Shown: positions 54,068-62,741 of the stretch, piece after piece
How the letters are laid out: every line of letters begins with the position of its first letter
How positions within the stretch are numbered: the stretch's first letter is position 1
DNA from: Acidimicrobiia bacterium
GTDB lineage: Bacteria; Actinomycetota; Acidimicrobiia; IMCC26256; JAMXLJ01
DNA length: 64,000 nucleotides
Direction: 5' to 3'
Assembly: GCA_024281095.1 (NCBI GenBank)
Contig: JAMXLJ010000166.1
Span: 1-64,000 of the forward strand
The notes under the pieces: generated by a model
What the model was told of the DNA's origin: nothing
The model's database searches: none
Seen by the model: only the letters and a program-made list of their open reading frames with translations
Program-made: the position numbers and the translations under genes

Positions 54068-55225
54068 ATGTCGCTCGAAGTGGATCCGCCCTGGCGTGAC
54101 GCGCGCGCGACCTCGCGGCCCGCGCGCCTCGCGGCTCGAGTCGCGGCACACGGGTTGCCGGAGGCCGACGGCGTGTTGCGCGACTCACCGCTCGATCAGG
54201 AGACATGGCGCCAACTCGTCGTGCACGTGCAGCACGGAAGAGTCCCTGGGCTGCTGCTACGCGCGATCACGGACGGCTCCCTCCCGGTCACCGAGGAGCA
54301 GCGCGAAGAAGCGCAGGCCATGCAGCTCTCGGCTTCGGCACTCGCCTCGGTGCTGGACGACCTTCTCCTCGAGGTCACGGCGCGCCTCCGAGGCAGCGCG
54401 GTCGATTTCCGTGTACTCAAGGGCGCGGCAGTTGCTCGCCTGGACTATCCCGATCCCTCGACGCGCACGTACGGAGACGTCGATGTGCTCGTGGCCTCGG
54501 CTCAGATCGACCGCGCGGTCGGTGAGCTCGAGCGTGCCGGCTTCGTGCGCCGCACTCCACAGCTCCGCTCCGGCTTCGACCGGCGCTTCGGCAAAGGAGC
54601 AGTGCTCCGGCGCGGGGTTGGTCTGGAGGTCGACGTACACCGGGCGTTCGCCGACGGCCCATTCGGCCTCAGCAGCCGTCCGGAAGAGCTGTTCGCGTCC
54701 GCCGAGCCCTTTGTGCTCAACGGTATCGAGCTTCCCGCGTTGTGTGCCGTCGACAGGTTCGTCAACGCATGCTTCCACGTTGCTTTGAGTGGACACCTTC
54801 GCCTGTCGTCCGTGAGAGACGTGGCACAGCTGGCGCTCGTGACGCACCTCGATATGACGGCCGTGCGCGAGCGTTTCCGCGCGTGGAACGCTGATGCGGT
54901 GCTCGCCCGCGCGATCACGTTGACGTGGCGGATCCTCGGCATCCGAGCGAGGACCGAACTTACCGAATGGTCGGAGCGGTTCGAGTACGACAAGCGCGCA
55001 CGCCGTGCGCTCGCCGCGTCGACAGGGAGCCGCGCGGGCTGGAATCTCATCGCGATCGAAGGTGTCGGCGCGCTGCCCAGCGCGCGGTTGAAGGCCGCGT
55101 ATCTTCAGGCGTTGGTGTGGCCGAGTCGGGACTTCATCGACGCCATGAACGATCGCCGGGGCCGGCGCTGGATCCGTGCCGGCTCTGCTTTGCGGTCGTG
55201 GCTTTCAGCCGGGCGGCCGCACTGA
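54068..55225 (+). CDS. Uncharacterised nucleotidyltransferase (NTP_transf_5-like) of an HPr-rel-A-type set
   Basis: This 385-aa protein has a helical first part, then the nucleotidyltransferase core FRVLKGAAVARLDYPDPSTR followed by TYGDVDVLV, the G-D-x-D-type metal site, and VDVHRAFADGPFGL further on. Family PF14907 proteins of this kind occur beside PqqD-like and HprK-like genes in polysaccharide loci (the HPr-rel-A group). Both partners are here, convergent: its end overlaps the PqqD-like gene by 21 bases. Substrate unknown. Confidence 0.85.
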   Translation: MSLEVDPPWRDARATSRPARLAARVAAHGLPEADGVLRDSPLDQETWRQLVVHVQHGRVPGLLLRAITDGSLPVTEEQREEAQAMQLSASALASVLDDLLLEVTARLRGSAVDFRVLKGAAVARLDYPDPSTRTYGDVDVLVASAQIDRAVGELERAGFVRRTPQLRSGFDRRFGKGAVLRRGVGLEVDVHRAFADGPFGLSSRPEELFASAEPFVLNGIELPALCAVDRFVNACFHVALSGHLRLSSVRDVAQLALVTHLDMTAVRERFRAWNADAVLARAITLTWRILGIRARTELTEWSERFEYDKRARRALAASTGSRAGWNLIAIEGVGALPSARLKAAYLQALVWPSRDFIDAMNDRRGRRWIRAGSALRSWLSAGRPH

Positions 55226-55510
55226 CGCCATGTCCGTCACCTCGACAACCTCGAGGTCGCCGAGCTGACCGAGAAGCGCGTCGACGTAGTGACGGGCCCA
55301 GTGCTCTTCGGCGCGAAGCGTGTCGACGAGGTCGGACACGATCTCGTCCACGGTCGTCTTGCCATCGAAGAGCTGCCAAACGACCGCCGCCGTCTCGTCC
55401 AGAATGTGAAGCCGGCCCCGCGATTCGTCGTAGAGCACCGCTCCGATGTCGAGCCGCGCAAGGCGGACGTCACCCGCAGGGGTCGGCACGAGCGCTCGCC
55501 GCTCGCTCAC
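55205..55510 (-). CDS. PqqD-like peptide-binding protein
   Basis: This 101-aa protein has the PqqD/RRE fold pattern: a beta-hairpin region LARLDIGAVLYDESRGRLHI, then LDETAAVVWQLFDGKTTVDE (helix-turn-helix-like core) and IVSDLVDTLRAEEHWARHYV. PqqD-type domains bind leader peptides or small proteins for modification enzymes. GTG 55510 overlaps the stop of the kinase-domain gene (GTGA), so the pair is translationally coupled. No short precursor peptide gene was recognised nearby. Confidence 0.85.
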   Translation of the reverse strand: MSERRALVPTPAGDVRLARLDIGAVLYDESRGRLHILDETAAVVWQLFDGKTTVDEIVSDLVDTLRAEEHWARHYVDALLGQLGDLEVVEVTDMASVRPPG

Positions 55511-56865
55511 GGTGTTCCTGCACGACCCGCCGAAGCGATGGCGTCGTGCACGAGCCGGCAGGCAGGCACCAGGTCCGAGAATACGAGCCGATACGCCGGG
55601 GCTGCACCCGCCAGCGTCGATGCGCTCGAAAACGATTCACCGTCGAGCCGATCGCCGCTGAAGCAGTTGGCAACGATGCTGGCGAGCGCGTCCCGGCCTG
55701 CCATCGGCTCGAGTGTCGTGACCGCGGCGGCGTCGTACCGAAGCTCGACGATCATCGTGATCGGCGCGCCCTCACTTCGGGCGCCGGAACGGATCGCATC
55801 GATGGGAACGTGCCATAGCTGGCCGGAGCCGGCATCCGAGGCCGTTCCGAGCGCGTTCCTGAGATCGGGAAAGAGCCAACGAGAACTCCCCTTCAGGGAG
55901 ATGGCCTTGTGATACGGCTGAGGCGTCGTCTCGCCGTGATCGAACGCGACGATCTCGTCGGCGATGTAGCCGAAGCCCGACCGTACGAGCGCCGCGGTCA
56001 TTGTGGTCTTCCCCGCCCCCGACGGGCCGAGCAGCAAGACCGTGCCCGACGGTGCCGTCACCGCGGCGGCGTGGAGGACGAGACGGTCGCCGACGATGCT
56101 CGCTACGCCGGCGCGGTCGATCGCCGAGAGCATCGCAGCGATCGCGAGCGACTGATCTGACGTCGCCAGAAGCACGTCGTCGTCGAGATAGGAGGCGAAC
56201 CGCGGTTCCCGCGAACCGCGGTCGCGAAGCGATAACCAAGAGTGTGCATGTTCCGGTACGCGAGGGAAGGCACGAACGAGGTCTTCAACGAGGGCGCCGA
56301 CGGCCGGGTCTGTGGCGCGGAAGCGGTATGTGAAACCGAACGCCGCACGTGCGACGGTCTCGTATCTCCACAGAACACCGTCGATTCGGTCAACGGGATG
56401 GCCCAGGCGTGGTTCGGATGCCACCGCCGGACCTCGCCGGTGCGACTGCAAACCACGCGTCATCGCCGTGCCGGTGACGATTCCGCCTATGCCGAGCGCG
56501 ACAGCGCGGCGCGGGTCGCCGCCCGTGAACGGAAGGGAGCCCTGTGCGCCGGTCCGTCCCAGCTCCGCGCCGAGCACACGGGGGTCGGTCGATGAGTCGC
56601 TTGCCGGGGAGACGGCGCGTGTGGGAACAGCGAGAGCCGAAGAACCGGCGCCGCCGTCTTGCTCCGACGCGAACGGCGGGTCGCTGGGGTCGCCGACGGC
56701 CTGAACCGGGTCGTTCGTCGGTGTGGTGCCACCGGAACGGATCGGAGGTGAGCCCACCCATCCATATGCAGGCAGGTCGAAGGTGCGAACCGCGGGTAGG
56801 CCGCCGATCACCACGCCCGCCGCCGCGGCCCGCCGCAAGAACTGCCGACGAGTCTGCCTGTCCAT
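55507..56865 (-). CDS. Tat signal/LPFTG-type segment fused to HprK-like kinase
   Basis: A single uninterrupted 452-aa frame. Residues 5-29 are a twin-arginine signal (TRRQFLRRAAAAGVVIGG). Residues 30-110 are a Pro/Ser/Thr-rich linker. LPFTGGDP at 111-118 is followed by a short hydrophobic stretch ALGIGGIVTGTAM and a basic tail (RGLQSHRR), the layout of a sortase-sorting signal. From about 165 the HprK-like kinase begins, with LVLHAAAV, Walker A GPSGAGKTT (280-288) and ADEIVAFDHG. Kinases of this group cluster with PqqD-like and nucleotidyltransferase genes. An internal start, GTG 56424, could give the kinase alone. Either a real fusion or two genes whose stop was lost. Confidence 0.8.
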   Translation of the reverse strand: MDRQTRRQFLRRAAAAGVVIGGLPAVRTFDLPAYGWVGSPPIRSGGTTPTNDPVQAVGDPSDPPFASEQDGGAGSSALAVPTRAVSPASDSSTDPRVLGAELGRTGAQGSLPFTGGDPRRAVALGIGGIVTGTAMTRGLQSHRRGPAVASEPRLGHPVDRIDGVLWRYETVARAAFGFTYRFRATDPAVGALVEDLVRAFPRVPEHAHSWLSLRDRGSREPRFASYLDDDVLLATSDQSLAIAAMLSAIDRAGVASIVGDRLVLHAAAVTAPSGTVLLLGPSGAGKTTMTAALVRSGFGYIADEIVAFDHGETTPQPYHKAISLKGSSRWLFPDLRNALGTASDAGSGQLWHVPIDAIRSGARSEGAPITMIVELRYDAAAVTTLEPMAGRDALASIVANCFSGDRLDGESFSSASTLAGAAPAYRLVFSDLVPACRLVHDAIASAGRAGTP

Positions 56866-57103
56866 CAGACCCCATGCCCCCGATCCCGAACGCTACTCCC
56901 CGGTCCGAGTCTCAGGACCGGCCCCGTTCGGGCGTGCCGCAAGTCTACGCGCCGCAACGCGGGCTGCGTCGTGACACGGGCCTATTGTTCCCCCGGCCGC
57001 GAGCCTTCAAGCGTGTGTATCGTGCGGCCAAACACTTGCCTGATGCTTGCGGTCGTTCCGTCCCGCGAAGGCTCGACACGTCGACCGGCGGCCGTCGTCA
57101 CGG

Positions 57104-57979
57104 ATGCGGCAGGGATTTCTTGTGACACCAGCATCGCTACCGCGGCGTACGTCGAGACCGCCCGGTCGTACGCGGCATGGGCAGCGTGCACAAGTCGCTG
57201 CGTTGACCGTCGTGCTCTTGTGCGGTTTCGCCGCATGCAGGAGCGGCGCTTCCCGGCAGCGCGGTCGTGCAGCGCAGGCGGATGGTCGTTGCAGCCGTGC
57301 ACCTGACGAGACGGCTGCGGTCAATGCCCGAATCGCACAGGCCCGCGACGGCTCCACCATCTCCTTCAGTGCAGGGGCGTGCCTCAGGATCGACGGCACC
57401 GTCAAGGTTGCCGGCCGCCACAATCTCACCATCGACGGCCGGGGCACGACGTTCACGCGTGTGAACGCGAAATCCGGTGTATTCGATCCGCAATGGCTGA
57501 TCCAAGGCTCGAGCGGCATCCGGATCGTCGCGGTGAAGATCGTCGGACCGAAGCCGGAGACCGCGTTGTTCCATCACGAGTACGAGGGCCAACCGGGGAT
57601 TGCGATCGACAACAGCACCGATGTCACCGTGGAACGCAGCTCGATGAGTTCGGTCTGGGGTGACTTCTTCCGTATCTCGAACTCGACGGACGGCGTGACA
57701 ATCACGCGAAACGAGCTCGTCGGCGCGGGCCGGCAGGGTCTCGCCGTGGTCGGTGGATCGAGCATCACGTTCGACAACAACGTGGTGGCCGACGCCGGGC
57801 GATTCGCCGTGGACCTGGAGCCCTACCCGTCGACGCCGGTACATCGGATACGGATCTCGAACAACCGACTGATCCATCCCGCAATCGGCTTCGTCTGCGC
57901 GACAGGTTCCGATCCACGTTGCAACCGAGGCCCAGCCCTCTACGACGTCACGGTCGCGAACAACGTCGAGATCGGCTGA
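57104..57979 (+). CDS. Secreted right-handed beta-helix lipoprotein
   Basis: This 291-aa protein from ATG 57104 has a basic n-region, hydrophobic core VAALTVVLLC and lipobox CGFAAC. The mature part is a parallel beta-helix: NLTIDGRGTTFTRV, GIRIVAVKIVG, DVTVERSSMSSVWGD, GVTITRNELVGAGRQGLAV, SITFDNNVVADAG and VDLEPYPSTP. The last motifs align with the beta-helix proteins at 15555-16400 and 21630-22475. Likely a glycan-binding or glycan-modifying surface protein. GTG 57122, six codons downstream, is an alternative start. Confidence 0.85.
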   Translation: MRQGFLVTPASLPRRTSRPPGRTRHGQRAQVAALTVVLLCGFAACRSGASRQRGRAAQADGRCSRAPDETAAVNARIAQARDGSTISFSAGACLRIDGTVKVAGRHNLTIDGRGTTFTRVNAKSGVFDPQWLIQGSSGIRIVAVKIVGPKPETALFHHEYEGQPGIAIDNSTDVTVERSSMSSVWGDFFRISNSTDGVTITRNELVGAGRQGLAVVGGSSITFDNNVVADAGRFAVDLEPYPSTPVHRIRISNNRLIHPAIGFVCATGSDPRCNRGPALYDVTVANNVEIG

Positions 57980-58037
57980 GCGGACTCCCGCCGCGGGCCC
58001 GCGGCAAGCGACGAGCCGGTTCGACATGGCTCGACCT

Positions 58038-59660
58038 CTAACGCGGGTCCTTCGGAAGCTTCCGACGGCTGAGACCGAACGGTTCGTACGGATCGTGTTC
58101 CGTCCCGATGCCGAACCGCTCGTACGGGTTCTCGGCCGCTCCGCCGGGCGGTGACGGGTGGGCTTGTGGAGTTCGCGTTCCGAACCTCGCGTATGGGTTC
58201 GAGAGATCGTATGTCTCGGTGTGGTCGGCCCTTGCCCCGTGTGACTCTGGGAGGCGTTCGCCTTCCGAGGACCATTGCTGCTTCCACTTCGGGACGAACT
58301 CGGGAAGGCACAGCAGCACGAGCACGAGCGGCATGCATTGTGTTCGTTGACGGGCGAGAATGCCGAAGTTCGCGAACGCCGAGAACGCGTAGACGAACGT
58401 CGCGGTGAAGCCGAGGCAGTAGGCGACGTACGGGCTCGCGCGTGCGGAGCGGAAGATCGATTTGAGGCTGCGCCGCCATCTGTATGCCAGGTAGATGAGC
58501 AGACAACTCTCTGCAGTGTTGGCGAGCTCTTGACCGCTTCGAGCTTCCCATGGCAGCGGGCGGAACAGGACGGTGACGGCGGCCCAGGGAACGACGACCG
58601 GGTTGTTGATCTTGACGGGTGTGAACCGCGACCCCGCGTCCTTGGCGGTTTGGTGCGTCGTCTTCGCGAGCTTTTGATTTACCGAGTTCTGGTCGAGATT
58701 GCTCGTGCCGAGGAATTGATTCGCCTGCGAGACGATGATGGTCCCGATCAAGAACAGCGCGGCGAAGGTAGCGATCCGGATCAGCGGGGTCGCCGGCGTC
58801 GAGACGCGGGGCTTTCCGAGAACGGCCGCGAGCACGAGCCCACCGAAGAGAACGAGTGAGACATGCGGCCGAAGCATCGTCACAGCAAGGAGTCCTGCCC
58901 CCAGCAGCACGACACCTCGCGATACTGCACGAGTGAGGAGCAGCGACACCCCGTAGGACACCAGGCCCACGCCCATCAGCGCCCAGCCTTCCTTGCCGAG
59001 CGCGGAAGGCCAATACAGGAGCGACGGCAGGAAGAGCACCAAGATCCCGTAGCGGCGCCCGTAACCCTCGGGAACCGCGCGCCGGAACGCGCGCCAGAGC
59101 ATCAGCAGTCCGAGGAACGAAAGGAACGTGAGAAATACGTAGGCGCCCGACGCCGATGTCCCCGTGAACGCGTAGAGGAAGCCGGTGAGGGCTTTGATGA
59201 AGCCCGTCCCGACCAGCTTCCCGGTGTCGGGGCTGAAGTCGAGGCGCCGGTAGAACGGTGCAAGCTGCCGGCCGGCTTTGTCGTAGGCGGCGGCGTCGCT
59301 CACGCCTCCGTACAAGCTGGCCGCCACGACCTGACGGACCAGGGTGCCGAGCATCTTGGCCGTGAAGGCCGCGATCACGAACCCGTAGACGCCAGGGTCC
59401 CGCTCGGCTTTCGCGATGCGCCGTGCGACCGGGCGAATGCACAGTGCCCAGACCGGTACCTGCGCTATCGCTCCGAAGAGGAACCACGATCCACGGAAGA
59501 TCGCGACGATCACCACGCCGATATAGGTGGCCAGACCGACACGTACGATGATCTGGCACCACATCGGGGCGTCCCGGACCGTTGCGCGTTCTGCGGCTAC
59601 GGCGCTCCAGCCGTGCGCCGCAGCCGGCTCGGCAGTCCAGGTCACGACGTACTCACGCAC
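58038..59660 (-). CDS. Polytopic membrane protein, Wzy/EpsG-like polymerase candidate, with C-terminal repeats
   Basis: This 540-aa protein from GTG 59660 has about 10-12 hydrophobic helices and the block FLPSLLYWPSALGKEGWALM, which resembles the PSxxFWxSxxGKexx motif of EpsG-like and other Wzy-type polymerases. Loop sequence between helices includes FSPDTGKLVGTGFIKALTGF. The C-terminal 70 residues are cytosolic and hold three copies of a short unit: NPYARFGTR, NPYERFGIG and DPYEPFGLS. Polymerisation of lipid-linked repeat units is inferred from the motif and locus, not proven. Confidence 0.7.
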   Translation of the reverse strand: MREYVVTWTAEPAAAHGWSAVAAERATVRDAPMWCQIIVRVGLATYIGVVIVAIFRGSWFLFGAIAQVPVWALCIRPVARRIAKAERDPGVYGFVIAAFTAKMLGTLVRQVVAASLYGGVSDAAAYDKAGRQLAPFYRRLDFSPDTGKLVGTGFIKALTGFLYAFTGTSASGAYVFLTFLSFLGLLMLWRAFRRAVPEGYGRRYGILVLFLPSLLYWPSALGKEGWALMGVGLVSYGVSLLLTRAVSRGVVLLGAGLLAVTMLRPHVSLVLFGGLVLAAVLGKPRVSTPATPLIRIATFAALFLIGTIIVSQANQFLGTSNLDQNSVNQKLAKTTHQTAKDAGSRFTPVKINNPVVVPWAAVTVLFRPLPWEARSGQELANTAESCLLIYLAYRWRRSLKSIFRSARASPYVAYCLGFTATFVYAFSAFANFGILARQRTQCMPLVLVLLCLPEFVPKWKQQWSSEGERLPESHGARADHTETYDLSNPYARFGTRTPQAHPSPPGGAAENPYERFGIGTEHDPYEPFGLSRRKLPKDPR

Positions 59661-59767
59661 TCGAGGTCGGAGGGCATTGTCGACGAATGGTGGCGCGCCG
59701 GGATCCCCCGCGCAACAAGGTGGACGCGATCCGGACCAGCGCGCAGCGGTACCGAGGCCCGCAGGGC

Positions 59768-61762
59768 CTAGCCGAACGTGATCGCAACCGAGTCGCCGAC
59801 GAGGACGGGCAGCGCTCCGTTGATGGGAGGACCGAATCGGAACCACTGCGTGTCCGGCATCACCATCTGCAGGTTGCCGTCGCGGAGCCGGTAGTAGTAG
59901 CGGCGCTCGGCGCGGTCCTCCGCGGCGACGGAGGTGGAGTCGGCCGTCCCGATCCCGATCGCGAGCTCGCCGCTCGCCGGGATCGTGGAGGGTACGACGT
60001 CGCCGGAAGAAGGGCCGAAATACTCCACCATGCCGTTCCCGTGAATCGACCAGTCGAGGTCGTAGGCGCGACCCTTCGAGGATGAGGCGTCGAGCATCAC
60101 CCGCGTGGTGTGGTCTCCTGAACGTATGTAGGCGAATACGTAGCGATGGTGCGAGGTGTTCACGAGGTGCGTGTGCAGCACGAGTCGCGCGCTCGACAAG
60201 AAGGAAAGGGGTTTGACAAACGGGCGTGGTCGACTTGCCCCGGGCGCATATTCGAATGTGAGTCTGAACGCCTCGCGTCTGCCTTCCCGGCTCAGGAGCT
60301 CGGGCGTCCTGGGCCCGGCGTCGATGGCGTACAGCACCTGGTTCGTGAGCCTTGGATCGTTCGCGAGATAGGGGAACGGGCCGATGACGAACTGGGCCGG
60401 CAGCATGACAATCGCGCGATGCGTTCCCGCCGCCCGGACTGCGTCACGAACCTGATGCACGACGCGACGCTGATCCGGGATCGCGTCGATCTTGGGTCTC
60501 ACTTTCGACGGCAGGAACGGCACCGTCACCGCGACGACGCCGATTGCCGCGGCGATACGCCATGCACGTCGCTGTTCCCAGAGCCCGGCCACGGCATGCG
60601 CGGCGAGGATGGCGAGCGGCACGACGACCGGCAGGTAATAGTGCGGCCCAATGCCCGTGAACGCGCCCTGTGGCGTCAACGCGCTCGCCCACCATGCGAG
60701 GTAGCCGATCGGGAAGACGCACGTCATCCCGAGGAGCAGTGCGAGCGTGCGTCGGTCCCGCGATCGCATGCGGAGCGCACCGAGCACCGCGAGCGCCAAG
60801 GCGACGTACGTCCCCAGCAGCCACGTCGGCAGGCCCCAGAGGTTCTGGAGCATCGAGGTCACCGCCTTGCCCACGGTGAAGTGCACGGCAGGCAACCCGC
60901 GGGCCAGCGAGCGGGCGCCCCAACCGAACTGACTCCGTCCGCCACTCTGGACATCGGTGGGGAATCGCACTGGGGAGCCGCCGGTGAGGACGTTGTAGAT
61001 GGCGGTCCCGATGACGAGCGGCGCGGCACCGAGCGCGGCGGCACCGACGACGGGCGCGATGCGGCGACACTCGCGTCGTTGCCGCAGCAGCACGAAGATC
61101 GCGATGGGAGCAACTGCGAGCAGGGCATCGTACGGCCTGGTTGCGAGCGTCAAACCCCATACGGCGCCACCTGCGAACAGGAGCGCTCGTGATCCGATTC
61201 GGCTGCCGCGCAGCAAAAGGAACGCGAAGAGGCAATCGAGCGCTGTGCCGAACACATAGTTGAGATATGTGCCCGAGAGCAACAGGACGAAAGGCGAGAG
61301 CGTGACGAAGGCTGCAGCAATGAGCGCGGATCGCCGCGATTCCAGGATCTCTTCAGCCAGGAGATACGCGCTGATCGTCAGCAGGGCGGCCGCGACACCG
61401 AGAGCGGGGAGCATTGAGCCCGACACCAACTTGCTGGCCGCCAGCACTGCGGGCCAGCCCGGCGTGAAGGCCATCACGAGATGGCCGTCATGCGGCCCCG
61501 ACAGCCATGGCCGGAAGAACGTGGCCTGTGTGGCGGGCACGGTTACCTCGCCGTCGAGCAGCATCTGCGCCTGGTAGCGGTAGACGGGCTCATCTGCATC
61601 GCCCGAGTAGTACGGGAAGAGGATCCGCTGGACGCCGAACGACCCAAGCACCGCCAAGACCACGAGAACAGCGATGACGAGAAGGCCTGCGGCACTGGTG
61701 CGATCGCGGGCGACGTGCTCGCCGACGAGCACGTCGTGGCCCCGCTGGTCCGTCACGCTCAT
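59768..61762 (-). CDS. GT-C membrane glycosyltransferase-like protein (ArnT/PMT-like)
   Basis: This 664-aa protein starts MSVTDQRGHDVLVGEHVARD, with a first helix (LLVIAVLVVLAVLGSFG) followed by the loop YYSGDADEPVYRYQAQMLLD, whose DE lies at the PMT/ArnT catalytic position, then WLSGPHDGHLVMAFTPGWPA. About ten more helices follow and an extracytoplasmic beta-rich C-terminal domain of roughly 200 residues. It probably transfers a sugar from a lipid donor at the outer membrane face. Its gene lies 107 bases upstream of the Wzy-like gene. Confidence 0.82.
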   Translation of the reverse strand: MSVTDQRGHDVLVGEHVARDRTSAAGLLVIAVLVVLAVLGSFGVQRILFPYYSGDADEPVYRYQAQMLLDGEVTVPATQATFFRPWLSGPHDGHLVMAFTPGWPAVLAASKLVSGSMLPALGVAAALLTISAYLLAEEILESRRSALIAAAFVTLSPFVLLLSGTYLNYVFGTALDCLFAFLLLRGSRIGSRALLFAGGAVWGLTLATRPYDALLAVAPIAIFVLLRQRRECRRIAPVVGAAALGAAPLVIGTAIYNVLTGGSPVRFPTDVQSGGRSQFGWGARSLARGLPAVHFTVGKAVTSMLQNLWGLPTWLLGTYVALALAVLGALRMRSRDRRTLALLLGMTCVFPIGYLAWWASALTPQGAFTGIGPHYYLPVVVPLAILAAHAVAGLWEQRRAWRIAAAIGVVAVTVPFLPSKVRPKIDAIPDQRRVVHQVRDAVRAAGTHRAIVMLPAQFVIGPFPYLANDPRLTNQVLYAIDAGPRTPELLSREGRREAFRLTFEYAPGASRPRPFVKPLSFLSSARLVLHTHLVNTSHHRYVFAYIRSGDHTTRVMLDASSSKGRAYDLDWSIHGNGMVEYFGPSSGDVVPSTIPASGELAIGIGTADSTSVAAEDRAERRYYYRLRDGNLQMVMPDTQWFRFGPPINGALPVLVGDSVAITFG

Positions 61763-62033
61763 CGCCCGTTGCTAGACGGTGCGGCGACGAAGATCAAGGT
61801 GAATCGCGCACGTGCGCGTCCAGCGAACGGTTGAGGGCTGTTCAAGTGTGCCTGTCCGGTCTCGGCCTGCGCGTATCTGAGCACGTCGTTGCCGCCTCGA
61901 TGGCCCGCCGGGGCCTCCAGGCCCGAAAGAGGAGGATTGCTCCTGGGACGACGTGAGGCGACGATGTCATCCATCGAGGCGCGCGTTGGCCCACCTGACT
62001 GAGCGCGGAAGGAAGGTCGTGGCAGGGGAGCAG
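61763..62033. other. Intergenic region before the pseudogene
   Basis: Between the ArnT-like gene (minus) and the decayed gene (plus). No feature was recognised. Confidence 0.4.
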
Positions 62034-62530
62034 GTGCGGGTGGCGCTGCGTGCGGCGCACCTGCCCGTCGCGACAGATCGTCAGGCCGGCTGCTCTCCTC
62101 GCGTGGTCGTGTCCGTCGCGACGGGCGTCGTCGCGGCGTTGCTCTTCTGGATCGTCGTACCGAGACGCACTCGCGTCAGCACTGAAGCGTCGCGGCGTCG
62201 ACGTCCGCCTCGATCCCGTCACGTTCCGAGCGCCGCACGCGAGCTATGACGGCCGACAGATCGGGGCCGCCGTCAGGGTGGCGTCCGGATCGGCGATCGA
62301 CGACCTCCTCGCGAACCAGCACGCGCGTCTGCTCGCCTACGCCGGGGGCGTGTCGTGGGAGGAACGAGTCGCGATCGTGTTGCAACTCGCCAAACATCGC
62401 GGCCGCTCATCGCTCCGGCCGCATCGCCAACACCGACGCGTTCTTCCAGACGGTCGCTCTGGAGAAAGCGCTCGGCTCCGACATCGGACTGCTGTCGATT
62501 CCACTTCCGAACCCCAACGGTCGTCGCTGA
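62034..62530 (+). pseudogene. Frameshifted gene for a small membrane protein
   Basis: Three consecutive plus-strand frames each read as protein. GTG 62034 leads to VVVSVATGVVAALLFWIVVP (one helix); from about 62160 the next frame gives YRDALASALKRRGVDVRLDP and continues to WEERVAIVLQLAKHR; near 62395 the third frame takes over with AHRSGRIANTDAFFQTVALE and ends at TGA 62530. Two single-base indels would join them into a roughly 165-aa membrane-anchored protein. It has no recognised family. Either a decayed gene or two assembly errors. Confidence 0.6.
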
Positions 62531-62729
62531 GATTGCAAGGTGGATCAGCGGCATGCCGGTGATGGTTGCTGCCCCCGTTGCAGGTTACGCGTGCTGAGCG
62601 TCGCAAGCTGGAGTGGCTGGCCCGCTCGCACACCTTGCTGCATCGTGTGGTGGTGCAGGCGTGGGGGATCTGTTGTCGGCGCCGCCGATCAGCAGTTCTT
62701 CGTGCGGAGTTCCGCAAAATGCCTCCGGT

Positions 62730-62735
62730 TACGAT
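62730..62735 (+). promoter_or_regulatory. -10 box of the acyltransferase gene, leaderless-type
   Basis: TACGAT ends 6 nt before GTG 62742; the same arrangement as for pdxS and apt. Confidence 0.5.
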
Positions 62736-62741
62736 GAGTCG

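Noticed and set aside
57979-58037. Convergent gap after the third beta-helix gene as a terminator site
   Set aside because: No clear hairpin with a T-tract was visible.
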